Below are positions 26,238-36,133 of a stretch of 64,000 nucleotides of DNA, one piece after another; the stretch's first letter is position 1; every line of letters starts with the position of its first letter. Both the position numbers and the translations under genes were made by a program. The notes below the pieces were generated by a model, which ran no database searches, was not told where the DNA came from, and saw only the letters and a list, made by a program, of their open reading frames with translations. The DNA is from Comamonas testosteroni (GTDB lineage Bacteria > Pseudomonadota > Gammaproteobacteria > Burkholderiales > Burkholderiaceae_C). Location of the stretch: positions 3,162,001 through 3,226,000 of the forward strand of contig CP044131.1 of the NCBI GenBank assembly GCA_008727115.1. The letters run 5' to 3'.

Positions 26238-27601
26238 GCTGCCCCCTGTGGAGTCCAGGTGCGCACATCGATTTGACCGGTGACGGTAGCGGAGATCAGG
26301 GCTGTGCGGCGTTCTTGTAGCAGGGTGATAGCAGAGCGAGCTTCAGTCATCAGGGTGTCGAATTGAGAAGTTTGCTTTGCGATGAAAGTCAGTACCGCAG
26401 CTTGTTCATTTCTCGGCGGTAACAGAACAGGCAACTCCATGATGCTGGTTGAAGAAATCGATGCGAGGTTTGTGCTCTGCTTCGATCGAGTCATGAAATA
26501 GAACTGTGCATATCCCGACCCTGTGATGGCATTGAGCCATTCAGACGAAACGCCATGCGGGCGCACCGCGAACACATGGTTTTGGTGGATGCAAGACTCA
26601 ATTTCTCCCCGCCAGATGTGACCTCTGCCGAGTTTGTCAAAGTCGCCACCTTCATTCATCAGCACGTCACCCGGTTGCAAAAGATAGCGTTGCAAGTCGC
26701 TTGCTGATATTTCGATTTCTGCCATGTCATCCAACGCCAGGTAGCCGTCCTGCACGTTGGCGACTCGTAGATAAGGCACCGTGATCGTTTCTTTGCCGGT
26801 GTTGTCCTTGCCTTTGGCGATGCCTGTTTGAACCGTGGCGATGAATTTGAGCACCTTCACCTCCCAATGCTCCGGCACCTCCCCCAGCCACTCCACGCCC
26901 GAGTCTTTCATGGGCACGTTGGGGTTGAGCCCCTTGGTTACGGCGTGGGAGATTACGGCTTGGCGCTTTTCTTGCAGCAATGTGATGAGCTTTTCTTGCT
27001 CTGCTACCAGTGCGTCAATTTTGGCGGTTTCGTGGTCGAGGAAGGTGGCGATAGCGGTTTGTTCTTCAACGGGCGGAATCGCCAACATAATCTGTCCGAT
27101 CATGGTGCCGTTCAAATTTGCAAGCCCAGTCGTGGAGTTGGATAACAGATCAAATTGAAGTCGGGCAATGTCGTTGTTCAGGATGTACCAAGCGAGCAGT
27201 GGGCTAAAAGACGGCTTCATGCGCAAGCGCTGCATGAAGTTGGAATAGCAGCAGCCCATCTGCGCAATTTCATCTGTGACAAGCGTGGTTTTGCCAATGT
27301 GCAATGAACTGCCGCTTGACTTAGTCACGACGAGGTCGCCCGATTCCAGTAGAGCTGCCGCTCGTTCAGTTGCTGATAGTTTGCGTGCCGCAGCGCTTTC
27401 CAGCCGCCAGTGACCGTCTACGGTTTGCTCTGTTGATCGAAGTACCAAAGTGTCATCAGCGCCATCTGGATCATCACCCCAGACACCTCCATCATTTCGG
27501 TCAAGTAGCCATTTGAATGGACTGACCTTCCAATGCTCCGGCACCTCCCCCAACCATTCCACACCGCTGTCTTTGTACGCGGGATACTTTGCAAAGCTCA
27601 T
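26234..27601 (-). CDS. hsdS: Type I restriction-modification specificity subunit S (HsdS)
   Basis: 455 residues with two target-recognition domains. Each is preceded by the same motif: [16 protein letters not shown] near residue 11 and [16 protein letters not shown] near 233. The conserved coiled-coil helices follow each TRD ([28 protein letters not shown] at about 180 and [25 protein letters not shown] near 405), which space the two half-sites. The recognition sequence cannot be predicted. Overlaps hsdM by four bases. Confidence 0.92.
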   Translation of the reverse strand: MSFAKYPAYKDSGVEWLGEVPEHWKVSPFKWLLDRNDGGVWGDDPDGADDTLVLRSTEQTVDGHWRLESAAARKLSATERAAALLESGDLVVTKSSGSSLHIGKTTLVTDEIAQMGCCYSNFMQRLRMKPSFSPLLAWYILNNDIARLQFDLLSNSTTGLANLNGTMIGQIMLAIPPVEEQTAIATFLDHETAKIDALVAEQEKLITLLQEKRQAVISHAVTKGLNPNVPMKDSGVEWLGEVPEHWEVKVLKFIATVQTGIAKGKDNTGKETITVPYLRVANVQDGYLALDDMAEIEISASDLQRYLLQPGDVLMNEGGDFDKLGRGHIWRGEIESCIHQNHVFAVRPHGVSSEWLNAITGSGYAQFYFMTRSKQSTNLASISSTSIMELPVLLPPRNEQAAVLTFIAKQTSQFDTLMTEARSAITLLQERRTALISATVTGQIDVRTWTPQGAA

Positions 27602-29343
27602 GCCGACAGCCCCTTGATCATGTCCAAGATGCGGTCGGTGGTTTGCTTGAGTTCAGCGTCAATCACCTCCAGCGGGCGCGGGGGCTTGAACACGTAAAAG
27701 TGGCGGTTAAACGGGATTTCGTAGCCCACCTTGGTTTTATCGGGGTCAATCCACGCATCGGGGGCGTGAGGTAGTACTTCGCGCTTGAAGTATTCGGCCA
27801 CGTCTTTCAGGTAAGGCACGTTTTCGGTATCGCGCAGGCTGCTGTCGGGCTGGGGTTTGCCTTTGAGCTTGCCTTTTTGAGCCAGTACCACGTTGCCAGC
27901 TTCGTCGCGCAGGGGGCGCTCTACGGTGATGCTGTAGTAGCCAAATTCTTCGTTGTCAAAGATGCGGCTGATGGGTACGCCGTCTTCGCCTTTGGCCTCG
28001 ACAAAGTCACCAAACAGGCGGGTGATGTGGTCGATGTGGGTATCACTGAGCTCTTTGCGTTTGGAGCCCAAGCTTTTGCGCATTTTATGCCACATGCCCG
28101 AGGCATCAATCAGCTGCACCTTGCCTTGGCGCGCTTCGGGCTTGCGGTTGCTGATGATCCACACGTAGGTGGCAATACCGGTGTTGTAGAACATGTCGGT
28201 GGGCAGGCCGACGATGGCTTCCAACAAGTCGTTTTCCAGCACGTAGCGGCGGATTTCGCTCTCGCCACTGCCCGCGCCACCGGTGAACAGGGGCGAGCCG
28301 TTGAGCACGATACCAAAGCGGCTGCCGCCTTCGCTGGCGGGGCGCATTTTGGCAATGAGGTGCAGCAAAAAGAGCATGGAGCCATCGGACACGCGCGGCA
28401 GGCCGGGGCCAAAGCGGCCGTTGTAGCCTTGTTGTTCGTGCTCTTTGCGCACTTCTTTTTCGACTTTTTTCCACTCCACGCCAAAGGGTGGGTTGGAGAG
28501 CATGTAGTCAAAGTGCTTGGTGGCGTGGCCGTCGTCGCTCAAGGTGTTGCCAAAGGCGATGTTGCCTACGTCTTGGCCTTTGATGAGCATGTCTGCCTTG
28601 CAGATGGCGTAGGACTCGGGGTTGAGTTCTTGGCCAAAGACGGTCAGGCGCGCTTGGGGGTTGTGCTCGGCCAGGTATTCGCCTGCTACGCTAAGCATGC
28701 CGCCGGTGCCAGCAGTGGGGTCGTAGATGGTGCGCACGACGCCGGGTTTGCTGAGGATGTCGTCGTCCTCAATAAAGATGAGGTTGACCATGAGACGGAT
28801 GACCTCACGCGGCGTGAAGTGCTCACCCGCGGTTTCATTGCTAATTTCAGCGAACTTGCGAATGAGCTCTTCAAATACCAAGCCCATTTGCATGTTGCTC
28901 ACACGCTCAGGGTGCAGATCAATTTGTGCAAATTTTTCTGCGACTTGGTAGAGCAGTCCAGCTTTGGCCAGACGCTCTACCTGTACGTGAAACTCAAAGC
29001 GCTCAAACACATCGCGCACGGCAGGCGAGAAGCCTTGCACGTAGCTGTAGAGGTTTTGCGCGATGTTGTCAGCGTCGCCCAGCAGCTTTTTGAGATCCAG
29101 AGGCGATGCGTTGTAGAAGCTATGCCCAGACTTGCGCAACAGAAACGGTTCTGGGTTGACGCCCTGTTTTTCTTTGGCAGCGAGCTCTGACAGCACGGCA
29201 TCTTTGGTGTCAGCCAACACACAATCCAGACGGCGCAGAACGGTAAAGGGAAGGATGACTTTGCCGTAGTCCGACTGTTTGTAGTCCCCACGCAGCAAAT
29301 CAGCGACAGACCAGATGAAGGCGGAGAGAGATTGTTGGTTCAT
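27598..29343 (-). CDS. hsdM: Type I restriction-modification methyltransferase (HsdM)
   Basis: 581 residues from ATG 29343 ([19 protein letters not shown]), the usual N-terminus of this family; 20 residues upstream are not conserved in type. SAM-binding DPTAGTGG at about 207-214 and catalytic NPPF at about 283 identify an N6-adenine methyltransferase. It pairs with HsdS to methylate, and with HsdR to restrict. First gene of the four-gene operon hsdM-hsdS-GIY-hsdR. Confidence 0.94.
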   Translation of the reverse strand: MNQQSLSAFIWSVADLLRGDYKQSDYGKVILPFTVLRRLDCVLADTKDAVLSELAAKEKQGVNPEPFLLRKSGHSFYNASPLDLKKLLGDADNIAQNLYSYVQGFSPAVRDVFERFEFHVQVERLAKAGLLYQVAEKFAQIDLHPERVSNMQMGLVFEELIRKFAEISNETAGEHFTPREVIRLMVNLIFIEDDDILSKPGVVRTIYDPTAGTGGMLSVAGEYLAEHNPQARLTVFGQELNPESYAICKADMLIKGQDVGNIAFGNTLSDDGHATKHFDYMLSNPPFGVEWKKVEKEVRKEHEQQGYNGRFGPGLPRVSDGSMLFLLHLIAKMRPASEGGSRFGIVLNGSPLFTGGAGSGESEIRRYVLENDLLEAIVGLPTDMFYNTGIATYVWIISNRKPEARQGKVQLIDASGMWHKMRKSLGSKRKELSDTHIDHITRLFGDFVEAKGEDGVPISRIFDNEEFGYYSITVERPLRDEAGNVVLAQKGKLKGKPQPDSSLRDTENVPYLKDVAEYFKREVLPHAPDAWIDPDKTKVGYEIPFNRHFYVFKPPRPLEVIDAELKQTTDRILDMIKGLSA

Positions 29344-29447
29344 TGACTGCAAAAGCAGCATCCTGCTGCTTGGTATCGAAAGAGACAAAGGCATGCAACC
29401 CAAAGCACGCCCAAGGTAGAAGAGCCGTTATCTGGCTCAACTCAGCG

Positions 29448-29777
29448 CTATAGCGGAACAACACCTCTTGCCAGTAAATCTTTCGTTGTTGCTTCAATAC
29501 GTGCTTGCACATCAACTGGCTGCAAAGACAACTCAGGCAATTTGGCTTCAGGAAAATCTAGGTTTTCGATGATGTTGCCTTCATCGTCATACCGTTTTGT
29601 TCCAGGATGGCTTGCCTCCAGCACAGCGCTCTCCTTCAAAGCAAGGCTGATAGCGTCAGCCTCCGCCATCCCCTTGAAGTGCATCAACATGGAAGCCCGT
29701 GAGGCATGCACTTCTTGCATCTGCTGCAAAAAAAGCTCTTGCCCCTGCTCAACGGCAACTGTGCTACCTAAACCCAT
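29448..29777 (-). CDS. Small hypothetical protein upstream of hsdM
   Basis: 109 residues, acidic and helical, no signal or membrane segment. AGGAGA stands seven bases before the ATG, which supports translation. It lies 104 bp upstream of hsdM on the same strand, so it may share the RM promoter and could be regulatory or unrelated. The family is not recognised. Confidence 0.55.
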   Translation of the reverse strand: MGLGSTVAVEQGQELFLQQMQEVHASRASMLMHFKGMAEADAISLALKESAVLEASHPGTKRYDDEGNIIENLDFPEAKLPELSLQPVDVQARIEATTKDLLARGVVPL

Positions 29778-29998
29778 TTACTTCTCCTGAAAACAGAAGA
29801 TTCTAGGGTTGTTTCTCCATTGCCAACCAGACTGGCACACCCGCACAGATCAACTCACACAGCCTAGGTTGATTTCGCGCCGGTCGGCTGCAACACGCTC
29901 CGTGCAATAGTTCGTCTTCTTCCTGATGAGGTCAGCGTGTGTGGATATTTTTTATTTCTTCGTTCGTTATCGATACTTGCTTTATGCACATCGCCAGC

Positions 29999-30024
29999 AA
30001 AAAACCGCTTTCTCAGCGGTTTTT
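29999..30024. terminator. Bidirectional terminator between the RM and HEPN/MNT units
   Basis: AAAAACCGCT, loop TTCTC, AGCGGTTTTT: A run on one side and T run on the other, so it can work in both directions. Confidence 0.7.
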
Positions 30025-30077
30025 AGGTATTTTTTCAGTGTGACTAAAGTAGTGCACAGGGCGCACGGGTCGTAATT

Positions 30078-30494
30078 TCAATTTGCATCTTTCAGCAAAA
30101 GTGCCTTGCTGTAGGCCGTGAAGTCACCCAAATGCTTAGTGATAACAGCCTCTACGATGGGTAGCTGTAACGCTTGGTAGTCGTGCACGGCAATGTTTCT
30201 AAAGCCGACCATCTTCTGCAATCGCTCAGCAAGTGCCGCTTCAATCCAACGGGCCTGAGCCAGCAAAGTGAATACATCCCTCGAACTTTGAGGAATGCCT
30301 AAGCGTTCGCGCCGGATCAAGTGCTGCCCCATGTCCAGTGCAGCTTCACAAGCCCGCTGGACATTCAAGATCGCCGCATCTTGACGTGTGTGATCCGATG
30401 CAAATGTCGCTGGAGATTTTTCGTACTCCTCTTTAGCCCGCTGGACGCAACGTTCAATCGTTGCTGCTTTGTTTATGAGTACGTCATCAACCAT
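30078..30494 (-). CDS. hepT: HepT-like toxin (HEPN ribonuclease, DUF86)
   Basis: 138 residues from the ATG that overlaps the end of the nucleotidyltransferase gene by eight bases. The HEPN signature R-x4-H-x-Y is present as RNIAVHDY at about 105-112. HepT proteins are RNases toxic to the cell, neutralised when MntA AMPylates a tyrosine next to this motif; the Tyr of HDY is present. Length and helical content fit the DUF86 family. A longer frame extends back over mntA but is not used by homologues. Confidence 0.85.
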   Translation of the reverse strand: MVDDVLINKAATIERCVQRAKEEYEKSPATFASDHTRQDAAILNVQRACEAALDMGQHLIRRERLGIPQSSRDVFTLLAQARWIEAALAERLQKMVGFRNIAVHDYQALQLPIVEAVITKHLGDFTAYSKALLLKDAN

Positions 30495-30897
30495 AAACGG
30501 TTCCTGTTTTTTGAATGTCTTGTAGCAATCCTGCGCGTGCCTCGTCCAATGCTGTTTTTTGGCTAAGGATGAAGGTTTCATAGAGCGCTGCCTGCTCATC
30601 TCTGGCCCACAGTCGTTGGCCCGTAGTCACAATCCGGTACTGCATCACCGTCGAAGCAGAGCGTAGATTAAGCAGGTCGACAGGACAGCCAACAATCCCA
30701 GCTAAACGACTAGCGAGGTCCCAAAGCACCTCAGCACCAAGAGTCTCGTCAGCCATCAACGCCACATCCAAATCACTCTCAGGGCCTGCATCACCACTCA
30801 CCTGACTGCCGAAGGCATAGACAGCAGACAGACTGGGGACCATGTCCTTCAGTGCAGCTACTACAGCGGAAAAATCAATGGGACGTGGGGCAGGCAT
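30487..30897 (-). CDS. mntA: MntA-like antitoxin (minimal nucleotidyltransferase)
   Basis: 136 residues. The pol-beta-type signature GS-x10-DxD is complete (GSQVSGDAGPESDLDVAL at about 39-56). MntA AMPylates and silences the HepT partner encoded next. The start MPAPRPIDFSAVV is preferred by comparison with the family's length, although no good RBS precedes it; frames to 31068 are open and would extend the protein at the N-terminus. Operon order antitoxin-toxin is usual for this family. Confidence 0.82.
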   Translation of the reverse strand: MPAPRPIDFSAVVAALKDMVPSLSAVYAFGSQVSGDAGPESDLDVALMADETLGAEVLWDLASRLAGIVGCPVDLLNLRSASTVMQYRIVTTGQRLWARDEQAALYETFILSQKTALDEARAGLLQDIQKTGTVYG

Positions 30898-30997
30898 GAA
30901 CAGCTTGGCAAAGTACTTCGGTAAAAGGGGAAGGCTAATGATTCTGGAGTATGCCAGCATGACATTTGGCATACCCACACAGATCAGCCCGATCCGC

Positions 30998-32095
30998 CTA
31001 GGACCAGGAGCGACGCCCCCTGGGCAAATTGAGACGCCTATAACGTAGCTCTTTGACAAAGAGATCATCTACCAGCTTATGCATAGCTTGCATTGGAGAG
31101 CCTGGCTGCTTCTTCAGCGCTTCCGTCAAATCAGCGACATCAAGCCGCACTGGCGCAACGCCTTTGCTCATACGCTTATTGTTGAAATCAACATTAAATG
31201 CTTGCAGCAGTGTTTTCCAACTAGCTGGCCCCGATGCCTGTGGAAGGAAAAATAGCATCACGCACTGCGGGCGAGCTTCCTCCGATTGCGTAACCCTTGC
31301 TAGTTTTCCTAGCAACGCTTCAGGCCACACCTTCTGGAACTGCGTAATGTATGAAGACGCATTTTTGAAAAAATCCACGTACGAAAGCGCACTGCACTGA
31401 TCCAGTGATGAAGCTTTAAGTTCTGTGGACCCACCTCCTTCGTGCACCTTCATCTTCACCAAGACTGTCACTGCATTGGGCAGTTTGGATTCCAGCGTTT
31501 GGACGTACTTCTCGATGGAGCGCTCGGTCTTCGTCTTCTCGACGGACAAGCGTCTGTTCAGGCCACATGACTGCGACTTCGCCATCCAACGCAACGCAAC
31601 ACTCACACCCCTATTGAGCAAATCGATGTCTTCTTGCTTTAACCTGCGACAGTCCACATAGTTCAGCCCTTGCTTGCCGCGAACCTGGTCAGCAGCAACC
31701 GCTACTGTTGCCCGAAACAATGTGACGTAGGCACTATGAAGGTGAACGTCACCATCATTCCAACCCAGAGGAATTCGAGACCCTAGGTACTCATCCAAGA
31801 GGTCTGCACACAATAGCAATCTAAGGCCAAGCGCCGAAAGCTGCGCACACTGCCTAGCAGCATCCCACTCGAAATGCGGCCCAGCGACCTTTACAAGCAG
31901 TCCCATGTACGTGTGCATTGCAATGCACAGCTTGAGCTGGCTATCGTCGATATGGCGACTCACTTCTAAGGCAATACTTCCGGACTGCAGCTTAGACAAC
32001 ACTGCCGCGCTTCTGCTCTGCTCAGGCTTGAAAAGCTGAACTTTTAATCCGACCTTACTCTCTTCCCTCTCTATCAAACTTCTCTTCTTATCCAC
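30998..32095 (-). CDS. Unrecognised 365-residue protein upstream of MntA/HepT
   Basis: 365 residues from a GTG with weak RBS. No signal peptide or membrane segment. The middle (about 50-160) is helical with conserved-looking Cys/Trp/His (HFEWDAARQCAQLSALGLRL), the second half has an alternating beta pattern (AVTVLVKMKVHE, CVMLFFLPQ). It is 100 bp upstream of mntA on the same strand and could be cotranscribed. No family is recognised; association with a toxin-antitoxin pair in a defence island makes a defence-accessory role a reasonable but unproved guess. Confidence 0.6.
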   Translation of the reverse strand: MDKKRSLIEREESKVGLKVQLFKPEQSRSAAVLSKLQSGSIALEVSRHIDDSQLKLCIAMHTYMGLLVKVAGPHFEWDAARQCAQLSALGLRLLLCADLLDEYLGSRIPLGWNDGDVHLHSAYVTLFRATVAVAADQVRGKQGLNYVDCRRLKQEDIDLLNRGVSVALRWMAKSQSCGLNRRLSVEKTKTERSIEKYVQTLESKLPNAVTVLVKMKVHEGGGSTELKASSLDQCSALSYVDFFKNASSYITQFQKVWPEALLGKLARVTQSEEARPQCVMLFFLPQASGPASWKTLLQAFNVDFNNKRMSKGVAPVRLDVADLTEALKKQPGSPMQAMHKLVDDLFVKELRYRRLNLPRGRRSWS

Positions 32096-32508
32096 GGTTT
32101 AGTCGCATGCAGCCTTGATGCATCAAAGATACCACCTAGCGCTGCATGCCCCGCTTACGCTGTCTAGGATTCATTCAGAAGAATCAGAGCTAAAGGCACT
32201 GAAGTCTGCTTTGCAGCGATTGCTGTCGGTCATTCATGCTGCTCTAAATTCCGGTTTCCCGCAGATACCAGTCGTTCCGAGAACCGTGGCTGCGAATCCA
32301 CAACAGCAGCTTTGGGGGGACTAGCAGCCAGTAGATACAGAGGAGTCAAGTTGGTGCTGAGTGTCTGCTATCACGCGAGGGGCTAGTGGTCCTTCCGACC
32401 CTAAACAGTCATTGACAATGTGCGGAGCGCAATCACAAAAGTGAACACTAGGACTGCCTTGTTGACCGCTAACGCGAGCCTTTATCTTGCAGTGTTCATA
32501 ATCAATCA
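32096..32508. other. Gene-poor stretch between divergent units
   Basis: No supported gene. The stretch holds the divergent promoters of the unknown gene and the acetyltransferase, and short sequences (e.g. AGCAGCTTTGGGGG, GACAATGTGCGGAGCGC) that resemble decayed intergenic repeats seen elsewhere in the island. Confidence 0.4.
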
Positions 32509-32949
32509 ATGACATCCATTCGAATTTCCCGTCCTGACGATGGCGAGCGCTCCATTGAAATTTGGCGTCACGCGGTTGATGCCACTCATCACTTTCTGTC
32601 CCAGGAGGATCGCCAAGCGATTGACGCGATGGTGTGCGACTTTCTGCCTCAAGTACCGCTCTGGCTAGCTGTAGACGCCAACGATTTCCCGCTGGCTTTC
32701 ATGTTCATCGACAACGGGCACATGGAAGCCTTGTTCGTTGACCCCGCATACCGGGGAAAGAGTATTGGTGCCATGCTGGTACGGTACGGTCTTTCGCTTC
32801 ACCCCGACATGACAACCGATGTCAATGAGCAGAATCAGCAGGCATTAGGCTTCTACGAAAAAATGGGCTTCGAGCGCACTGGTCGTTCAGCGCTTGATGG
32901 GCAAGGTCGGCCTTATCCCATCATTCACTTGAAATACGGCAGGTCCTAA
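32509..32949 (+). CDS. GNAT-family N-acetyltransferase (YjaB-like)
   Basis: 146 residues. The GNAT core is clear: DNGHMEALFVDPAYRGKSIGAMLVRY (acetyl-CoA loop motif A, R/Q-x-x-G-x-G/A-like YRGKSIGAML at about 83-92) and NEQNQQALGFYEKMGFERTGRS (motif B). The N-terminus WRHAVDATHHFLS is typical of the YjaB subgroup. Substrate unknown; it stands alone with no operon partner. Family length is complete. Confidence 0.85.
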   Translation: MTSIRISRPDDGERSIEIWRHAVDATHHFLSQEDRQAIDAMVCDFLPQVPLWLAVDANDFPLAFMFIDNGHMEALFVDPAYRGKSIGAMLVRYGLSLHPDMTTDVNEQNQQALGFYEKMGFERTGRSALDGQGRPYPIIHLKYGRS

Positions 32950-33067
32950 TAAAGGACTGCTCATGGCCGGTAGGCGACCGCCTCAGAGCCCCCCAGAGTT
33001 GCTGGTCGCCCCCACGGAATTGACGTCTAGAAACAGTCACTTAGTGCAAAGCCGGTGCGTAAAGAAC

Positions 33068-33370
33068 CTAGATATCTCTCTTCATTGAGATCTGTTTCTT
33101 GCGAATGAGAACCTCACCAAGCGGCTTGTCAGGCCATTTCCGCCATTGCCTCGGCTTCGTTGATCGAACCGAGTTTTCGACCGCATCCAGTTGATGAACG
33201 TTTGTGGCCACAACAGCCTTCGCCAGCGCGGAGTCTTGCGCACGGCGTTCAGATCGAATATCGAGAGCTTTAGAAAGAGGAATGTTCTTACGCGAGGACT
33301 TATTATTTTCGCCGTATGTGTTCCGTCGATCTTTCGCGTAGCTGAGTTGCTTCTTCTGCTGGGGTGTCAT
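33068..33370 (-). CDS. Conserved small basic protein
   Basis: 100 residues from ATG 33370 (MTPQQKKQLSYAKDRRNTYGENNKSSRKNIPLSK). The Lys/Arg-rich beginning, the Y-A-K-D-R-R-N-T-Y-G-E-N motif and the C-terminal WRKWPDKPLGEVL recur, as far as I recall, in a betaproteobacterial family of unknown function. No membrane or signal segment. Divergent from its neighbours, with decayed repeats on both sides. Confidence 0.6.
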   Translation of the reverse strand: MTPQQKKQLSYAKDRRNTYGENNKSSRKNIPLSKALDIRSERRAQDSALAKAVVATNVHQLDAVENSVRSTKPRQWRKWPDKPLGEVLIRKKQISMKRDI

Positions 33371-33644
33371 AGCAATTTGTGTTCGAAGTTGGGCTCGCAT
33401 TGTTAGCGTGTGCAGTAAGCCTACCCGAAACTGCTATTGACCATCGGCTGCTTCTGGCCGAGAGCACCATTTCGTAGCTCTCCCCGAAAGCAGTCCTTCA
33501 AGCAGCTTGCCACTCACCTGTTGGACTGCTTTATGGACGCTTCTCGAACTCACGCTGCCGGCCAGAAGCTGCCGTCCTGCGCGTGAACGCGAGCGGCAGA
33601 TCCAAGCTGAGAGCAGTCGGTCACGTCAGAAGATCTGTAGAAGT

Positions 33645-33677
33645 CCAATGACTGTTTTTGCCCAAAGCAGTCATGCG
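33645..33677. repeat. Dispersed palindromic repeat, copy 1
   Basis: Imperfect palindrome CCAATGACTG ... GCAGTCATGCG with a T-rich centre. Related copies at 35878-35910 and 41359-41391. Confidence 0.5.
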
Positions 33678-33679
33678 AC

Positions 33680-33843
33680 CCTGTAGTCCGATCGGTGACC
33701 GAGGCCCGTTTTTTCCACTTCGCTACCGTCTTCTGATTAATGCCATAACGCGCAGAAAGCGCTCTCAGTCTCTCTTGGCTATTTTGTATAGTCCGACGGA
33801 CTACCTCTGTCGTTCTGGCGCTTGCGTGCAGAACCTGCCCCAT
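33680..33843 (-). pseudogene. IS481-type transposase, N-terminal fragment
   Basis: About 53 residues (MGQVLHASARTTEVVRRTIQ, ERLRALSARYGINQKTVAKWKKR) match the helix-turn-helix start of IS481-family transposases. The frame then passes into the palindromic repeat and unrelated sequence; the catalytic DDE domain is absent. A dead IS remnant directly upstream of the catalase promoter region. Confidence 0.7.
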
Positions 33844-33946
33844 AGTGCGTCCTTCCATTCAAGGGAAAAGATTGCACCATCAAAACTTTGGAGCCAACAC
33901 CTAGCCTATAGTTGTTGGCGGCCTCACAACCAATTAGGAGATATTC

Positions 33947-35476
33947 ATGAGCGACGACACCAAAAAGTGCCCGGCAACCCACATGACTACTGACTTCGGT
34001 GCCCCCGTGGTCAGCAACCGCGACAGCCTCACTGCAGGTCCTCGCGGCCCCTTACTAGCCCAGGATGTCTGGCTGAATGAAAAGCTAGCTGGCTTTGTGC
34101 GCGAGGTCATCCCAGAGCGCCGCATGCACGCCAAGGGTTCGGGTGCCTTTGGCACATTCACGGTCACGCACGACATCACCAAGTACACCCGCGCCAAGAT
34201 TTTCAGCGAGGTGGGAAAGAAGACGGAGATGTTTGCCCGCTTCACCACGGTAGCCGGAGAGCGTGGTGCGGCCGATGCCGAGCGCGACATCCGTGGCTTT
34301 GCTCTGAAGTTCTATACCGAAGAGGGAAACTGGGACATGGTGGGCAATAACACTCCTGTGTTCTTCATCCGCGATCCTCGCCAGTTCCCTGATCTGAACA
34401 AAGCCGTCAAACGCGACCCTCGCACAAACCTGCGCAGCGCCACCAACAACTGGGATTACTGGACGCTTCTGCCCGAAGCTCTGCACCAAGTCACCGTCGT
34501 GATGAGCGATCGAGGCATCCCTGCCAGCTACCGTCATATGCACGGTTTCAGCTCGCACACCTACAGCCTGTGGAACCAGGCCGGCGAGCGCTTCTGGGTC
34601 AAGATGCACTTCAGAACCCAGCAAGGCATCAAGAACCTGACCGATGCAGAGGCCGGCGAAATGGTCGGCAAAGATCGTGAAAGCCATCAGCGCGACCTGT
34701 ATGAAGCCATCGAGCGTGGCGAATATCCCAAGTGGACAATGTTTATCCAGGTCATGCCAGAAGCCGATGCCGAGAAGTATGCCTTGCATCCGTTCGATCT
34801 GACCAAGGTCTGGTACAAGGGTGACTATCCGCTCATCGAAGTTGGCGAGTTCGAGCTGAACAAGAATCCCGAGAACTTCTTCGCCGACGTTGAACAGGTG
34901 GCCTTCGCCCCTGGCAATCTGGTACCTGGCATCGGCGCCAGTCCGGACCGCATGCTGCAAGCGCGCCTCTTCAACTACGCCGATGCTCAACGCTATCGAC
35001 TGGGCGCCAACTACCATCAGATCCCGGTCAATCAGGCTCGCTGCCCAGTGCATAGCAACCACCGCGATGGTCAAGGACGGGTCGATGGCAACTACGGCGG
35101 CTTGCCGCACTACGAACCCAACAGCTTTGGCCAATGGCAGGGCCAGCCGCAGTTCACGGAGCCGCCGCTCAAGCTCACCGGCAACGCGGCCCACTGGAGC
35201 TACGACAAAGATGATCACAACTACTTCGAGCAGCCTGGCAAGTTGTTCCGTCTGATGAACGACAGCCAGAAGGAAGCTCTTTTTGGCAACACCGGCCGCG
35301 CCATGGGCGACGCTCCGGAGTTCATCAAGTTCCGCCACATCCGCAACTGCCACGCAGCCGATCCTGCATACGGTGCAGGCGTAGCCAAGGCCCTGGGTAT
35401 CGATCTAGCAAAGGCATTGGCCTCAAAAAAGGATGACCCCATGTACGGCAACCCACTGGTCGCCCTGCCAGCCTAG
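33947..35476 (+). CDS. Monofunctional haem catalase (small-subunit, clade 3 type)
   Basis: 509 residues. Distal His near residue 60 ([11 protein letters not shown]), distal Asn near 133 ([13 protein letters not shown]), the proximal haem-ligand motif [14 protein letters not shown] (Tyr about 343) and SHTYSLWN are all present, so it should be active in breaking down hydrogen peroxide. TTAGGAG precedes the ATG. It forms its own transcription unit with a strong terminator behind. No signal peptide; cytoplasmic. Length is typical for this class. Confidence 0.95.
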   Translation: MSDDTKKCPATHMTTDFGAPVVSNRDSLTAGPRGPLLAQDVWLNEKLAGFVREVIPERRMHAKGSGAFGTFTVTHDITKYTRAKIFSEVGKKTEMFARFTTVAGERGAADAERDIRGFALKFYTEEGNWDMVGNNTPVFFIRDPRQFPDLNKAVKRDPRTNLRSATNNWDYWTLLPEALHQVTVVMSDRGIPASYRHMHGFSSHTYSLWNQAGERFWVKMHFRTQQGIKNLTDAEAGEMVGKDRESHQRDLYEAIERGEYPKWTMFIQVMPEADAEKYALHPFDLTKVWYKGDYPLIEVGEFELNKNPENFFADVEQVAFAPGNLVPGIGASPDRMLQARLFNYADAQRYRLGANYHQIPVNQARCPVHSNHRDGQGRVDGNYGGLPHYEPNSFGQWQGQPQFTEPPLKLTGNAAHWSYDKDDHNYFEQPGKLFRLMNDSQKEALFGNTGRAMGDAPEFIKFRHIRNCHAADPAYGAGVAKALGIDLAKALASKKDDPMYGNPLVALPA

Positions 35477-35495
35477 TAACAGCACGGAAATAAGC

Positions 35496-35531
35496 AAAAG
35501 AGCCTTGGTAGCTATCTACCAAGGCTCTTTT
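35496..35531 (+). terminator. Catalase terminator
   Basis: AAAAGAGCCTTGGTAG, loop CTAT? flanked by CTACCAAGGCTCTTTT: a 16-bp perfect stem with T run. Symmetric, so it may act both ways. Confidence 0.9.
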
Positions 35532-35877
35532 CTCATACGGCATGGTGTTGTTGCAAAAATCAAGTTCTGGGCGAACGACAGCGGATATTTCGGTCCATGT
35601 TGGCTAGCTTACCCCCACTGTCCGCAACTCACCAGATATCAGCCAGTGAGGGGGCTGACGTTGTACTGGGGTGACTGCTATCCGGCTGAAACCGGAGCTT
35701 CGGCTTGCAGGCATGACTGGCAACAATCGATGCACAGCAGACATCTGATGCTGATGCATGGATGACAGCAACGGGTCGAGAGCACCAGTTCGACCCAGGT
35801 AAAAGCGATCACTCGAAACTGATGTCAGTCCAGTGACTGCTTGGAGGTTTGGAGCGGACCTTTGTGGAGGTCGCGCT

Positions 35878-35910
35878 CCAATGACTGCTGTGGACATTAG
35901 CAGTCATCGG
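35878..35910. repeat. Dispersed palindromic repeat, copy 2
   Basis: CCAATGACTGCT ... AGCAGTCATCGG; the 38 bp before it (GGAGCGGACCTT...) also match the copy at 41359. Confidence 0.6.
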
Positions 35911-36085
35911 CATCTTTGAATTGGGCGACTGTAGACAGCCTAGACCTCCCATTCGCGGCCTCGTGCTGAGCGGGGCTGCTTCTGGCCGAACGCTGCCATA
36001 ACAGGCTGAGGTGGTCGGTTCAATGAGAACGCCCAATTCGACCCGTTTCTCACGGTGGGTATCGATTGACGGGAATATTTGCTCT

Positions 36086-36101
36086 ATTGGATACATCCAA
36101 T
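36086..36101. promoter_or_regulatory. Perfect inverted repeat upstream of the reductase gene
   Basis: ATTGGATACATCCAAT, two 7-bp arms around AC, 33 bp before the ATG. The core GGATGTATCC on the other strand is only loosely like an NsrR half site, so the binding factor is open. Confidence 0.4.
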
Positions 36102-36133
36102 GCGTAGATCCATTGATTGCGAAGGAGTGAATC

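Larger units (their letters stand above)
35532..36133. other. Gene-free region with an IS5-type end and palindromic repeat
   Basis: Starts with an IS-end-like sequence at 35540 (GCATGGTGTTGTTGCA), whose near-copy opens the IS remnant at 39595 in the same orientation. It contains the palindromic repeat at 35878-35910 and degenerate GCTGCTTCTGGCCG-type sequence. No supported gene. Confidence 0.5.

Noticed and set aside
27877..29190. Long open frame (437 codons) on the plus strand across hsdM
   Set aside because: Antisense shadow of a clear methyltransferase gene with NPPF and SAM motifs; the product has low-complexity Val/Ala/His composition.
34085..35353. Long open frame on the minus strand across the catalase gene
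   Set aside because: Antisense shadow of a gene with all catalase motifs; no RBS or recognisable domain.
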